Source: CAZHCA01 sp964530825 (GTDB lineage Bacteria; Bacteroidota; Bacteroidia; Chitinophagales; Saprospiraceae). Taken from it: 64,000 nt of DNA. The stretch spans positions 1-64,000 of the forward strand of contig CAZHCA010000004.1 in NCBI GenBank assembly GCA_964530825.1, given 5' to 3'. The translations under genes and the position numbers were made by a program. Position 1 is the stretch's first letter. Each line of letters opens with the position of its first letter. The notes under the pieces were generated by a model. The model had not been told where the DNA came from. It saw only the letters and a list, made by a program, of their open reading frames with translations, and ran no database searches. Below, in pieces: positions 61,654 through 64,000 of the stretch.

Positions 61654-63786
61654 TTAAGATACCTCAGCGAGTGCCTCCTGGTGCTGTTGAGCCAGGGCTT
61701 GTTGCAATTCAGGCTGAATCGCTTGGTATTCAACAAATTGCTGATGAAACTTCGCTCTTCCTTGCGACAAGGATCGCAAGGTGGAAGAGTAAAGATAGAG
61801 TTCGGCAAGTGGTACCCGCGCGGTAATTTTCTGGTAATGGCCTTCGCTATCCATACCCATGATGATTGCGCGGCGCGACTGTAAGTCGCCCATGACTTCC
61901 CCCATTACATCTTCGGAGCAAAGGATTTCCAATTGGTAAATGGGTTCGAGAATTTGCGGTTTTGCATTGGTGAAAGCCTCTTTGAAAGCCTGGGTGCTCG
62001 CTAGCATAAAGGCCATGTCATTAGAATCGACGGAGTGCATTTTGCCATCATAGATACAAACGCGGACATCCTGGCAAGGCGATCCTGTGATGGGACCTTC
62101 TTCCATTTTTTGTAAAATCCCTTTCTTAATTGCATTGCTGTATTTGGCGTCGATCGATCCGCCGACGATGCACCAATAGAAAGCGAGTTTGCCGCCCCAA
62201 GGGAGTTCTTCGACCTCCCGGTTACGCACCGTCAGGCCTTGTGGATCGGGCATATCCTTGTGGTAGGGTTCTACCCGGAGGTGAACTTCGGCAAATTGGC
62301 CGGCGCCGCCGGTTTGCTTCTTATGGCGGTACTGGCTGTCGGCTTGCCGGGTTATGGTTTCCCGGTAGGCAATACGCGGCTCCGCAAATTCCATACTTAC
62401 GTTATTCAAGTCCTCGATGCGATGTTTGATCAGGTCGAGGTGGAGTTGGCCCTGCCCATGCAGCAGGGTTTGCTTCAAGGTGGCGGACTGCTCGACGAGC
62501 AGGGTGGGGTCCTCTTCGGCAATGGCGTAGAGGGCCTTCATCAATTTCTCATTGTCGGCCTTGCTGGGCGGCACTACGGCTACGCGAATGCGCGGTTCTG
62601 GGAATTTGATGGGCGCAACCTGCCGTTCGCTGCCCTTACTGTTGAGGGTTTGGTTGATGTGGGCATGTTTAAGCTTTACGGTCACTCCGATATCTCCGGC
62701 ACAAAGCTTGTCGACCGGGGTGCGGTCTTTGCCATTGGTTAAAAAAATCTGACCGAATCGCTCCGGGTTGCGGTTTTGGGCGTTGATTAGTTCATCACCA
62801 GCGCTCAGGCAACCAGCATAAACTTTGAAATAGGTAACCAGCCCTACCCTGGGTTCCGAAATGGTTTTGAAAATGAAAACGCTGGTAACCGGGTCATCCG
62901 AGTTACTGGGCAGCGCACTACCATCGGTAAGTTTAACCGGTTGGCGCTCGGCGGGCGAAGGACAAATATCGTTGATGAAGCCCATGATCCGGCCGCTGCC
63001 CATATTTCTGGTGGCGGAGCAGCAAAATACCGGAAAGATTAGATGCTGTGCCATAGCCAGGCGTAAACCTTCGGCCAGCTCTTCCTCGGTAAGGGTGCCG
63101 GCCTCGAAAAAGCGCTCCATAAGGGTTTCGTCATTCTCGGCTGCTGCCTCTACCAGCGCATTGTGCATTGCCTGGGCCCGGGGCATTTCGGCATCGGGTA
63201 TTGGCTGCTTTTCCGGCTTGCCGCCATCTTCGGTGAAGACGTACATCACCATGCGCAGTGCGTCGATTATGCGGTGGAACCCAGGCCCTACTTCGGCTGG
63301 GTACTGAACGGGTAACACTTGCGGGCCAAAGCGCTCTTGGGCCTGAGCAAGGGTGCTTTCGAAGTCTGCTTTTTCGTGGTCGACTTGATTGACAACGAAC
63401 ATGGCCGGCGCTTCAAAATCTTCAATGTAATCCCAAATAATTTCGGTACCTACTTCCACTCCGTTGCGGGCATTAAGAATGACTATTCCGGTAGCGGCTA
63501 CGCGCAAAGCCGAGACTACTTCGCCGATAAAGTCGTCGAACCCGGGCGTGTCCATTATATTGATCTTGGAATTTTTCCACTGGACGTGCATGAGCGAACT
63601 GTAAATGGAATTCCCCCGCTCACGCTCCAGGTCGGTAAAGTCAGAAATGGTAGACCGGTCATCTACGCTCCCACGCCGGCCGATTTCTCCGGCTTCGAAT
63701 AACATGGTCTCTGCAAAAGTGGTTTTACCGGAGCCGGAATGGCCCAGGAGGGCGACATTCCGAATGTTTTTGGTCTCGAAAGTCAT
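61654..63786 (-). CDS. Elongation factor G-like protein (EF-G2 type)
   Basis: A 710-residue GTPase of the EF-G family. G1 is GHSGSGKTT. Switch I reads DLERERGNSIYSS instead of the usual ERGITI form. G3 is DTPGFDDF, with Phe83 where canonical EF-G has the catalytic His. G4 is NQVD rather than NKxD. Domains II to V follow in EF-G order (for example domain IV RQADSQYRHKKQTGGAGQFA and domain V near GEVMGDLQSRRAIIMG). It is probably the ribosome-associated paralogue found in many Bacteroidota and actinobacteria, not the housekeeping EF-G. The exact role is unknown. Confidence 0.9.
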   Translation of the reverse strand: MTFETKNIRNVALLGHSGSGKTTFAETMLFEAGEIGRRGSVDDRSTISDFTDLERERGNSIYSSLMHVQWKNSKINIMDTPGFDDFIGEVVSALRVAATGIVILNARNGVEVGTEIIWDYIEDFEAPAMFVVNQVDHEKADFESTLAQAQERFGPQVLPVQYPAEVGPGFHRIIDALRMVMYVFTEDGGKPEKQPIPDAEMPRAQAMHNALVEAAAENDETLMERFFEAGTLTEEELAEGLRLAMAQHLIFPVFCCSATRNMGSGRIMGFINDICPSPAERQPVKLTDGSALPSNSDDPVTSVFIFKTISEPRVGLVTYFKVYAGCLSAGDELINAQNRNPERFGQIFLTNGKDRTPVDKLCAGDIGVTVKLKHAHINQTLNSKGSERQVAPIKFPEPRIRVAVVPPSKADNEKLMKALYAIAEEDPTLLVEQSATLKQTLLHGQGQLHLDLIKHRIEDLNNVSMEFAEPRIAYRETITRQADSQYRHKKQTGGAGQFAEVHLRVEPYHKDMPDPQGLTVRNREVEELPWGGKLAFYWCIVGGSIDAKYSNAIKKGILQKMEEGPITGSPCQDVRVCIYDGKMHSVDSNDMAFMLASTQAFKEAFTNAKPQILEPIYQLEILCSEDVMGEVMGDLQSRRAIIMGMDSEGHYQKITARVPLAELYLYSSTLRSLSQGRAKFHQQFVEYQAIQPELQQALAQQHQEALAEVS

Positions 63787-64000
63787 AGGTCCGTATTTTT
63801 TTGACGATGGTAAAAATGCACATCAGAACAGTCAAAATGAGGGTGACTCCTTCGGGTGGGTGATTGTCGGAATGCTTGTGCATCACAGTTTTTTAAATTA
63901 CGAAAACGATGGGTGAATTCAAAATGATATTTGTTCTCTTAGGATGGTGACTATCTATAATTTCCTAAAGGGGAATTTTTCATTCTGCATGAAATATTCT
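63787..64000. other. Terminal stretch without a recognised gene
   Basis: These 214 bases, upstream of the EF-G-like gene on the minus strand, contain no open frame that reads as a protein and no RNA gene I recognise. The promoter of the EF-G-like gene should lie here, but no exact TAnnTTTG element was found. Confidence 0.6.

Noticed and set aside
1..64000. CRISPR arrays, insertion sequences, prophage genes or tRNA genes
   Set aside because: No regularly spaced repeats, transposase or integrase motifs, phage structural genes or cloverleaf sequences were found. The gaps over 300 bases were read on both strands.

Overview
The window looks like chromosome of a Bacteroidota bacterium, most likely a Saprospiria/Lewinella-type marine or sediment organism. 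The evidence is: secreted proteins ending in type IX secretion (T9SS) sorting domains (22141-25650, 35044-37977, 60995-61393); OmpA, patatin-BamA and CvpA proteins of Bacteroidota type; a GbsR-type regulator; very few Shine-Dalgarno sequences before starts; and a few TAnnTTTG promoter elements. No prophage, insertion sequence, CRISPR array or tRNA was seen. The assignment is inference from protein style, not from a database search.

Layout. 1-607: 3' end of an rRNA operon (partial 23S, complete 5S, terminator). 601-5872: a sugar kinase, small membrane proteins, YhhN and CvpA family proteins, a phosphoglycerate dehydrogenase and a GbsR-type regulator. 6042-14578: a long minus-strand block with gcvT, a HEAT-repeat/cyclophilin lipoprotein, a class A penicillin-binding protein, aroB, an ABM-domain protein and a SAM hydroxide adenosyltransferase. 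14716-17654: plus-strand phoH, osmC-like, a small protein and aroA, closed by a perfect 20-bp inverted repeat. 17702-22082: OmpA-like protein, glutaryl-CoA dehydrogenase, folB and 3-hydroxyacyl-CoA dehydrogenase. 22141-29435: a large M36 metallopeptidase, rlmB, an S24-type regulator, a class V aminotransferase and a YkoF-like protein. 29638-41293: ftsK, an acetyltransferase-like protein, an unknown helical protein, a T9SS propeller protein, asnS, and a ParA with a ribbon-helix-helix partner. 41394-50303: patatin-BamA, thiolase, two lipoproteins including a Sco protein, a decayed beta-barrel gene, a lipoprotein hydrolase, flavin reductase, nitrilase and a BI-1 family protein. 50663-58008: radA, a DCC protein, an MBL hydrolase, a membrane protein, GMC oxidoreductase, a secreted protein gene broken by an amber codon, and a YUCCA-like flavoprotein. 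58293-63786: B12-dependent ribonucleotide reductase, a short T9SS-like protein and an EF-G paralogue.

How genes work together. aroB and aroA are two shikimate steps on opposite strands. Glutaryl-CoA dehydrogenase, 3-hydroxyacyl-CoA dehydrogenase and thiolase could together carry lysine- or tryptophan-derived glutaryl-CoA to acetyl-CoA. The lipoprotein plus Sco pair suggests cytochrome oxidase copper supply. FtsK and the ParA/RHH pair concern chromosome movement. Most of the window is core housekeeping sequence.

The observations I consider most worth a second look are: the ParA partner carrying three ParB-N-terminus-like motifs (40790-41293); an 11-bp phased array of DnaA-box-like sites before the ribonucleotide reductase (58171-58202); the single amber codon splitting a 293-codon gene (56491); the decayed outer-membrane beta-barrel gene (46249-46489); and the perfect palindrome overlapping the aroA stop codon (17651-17694).
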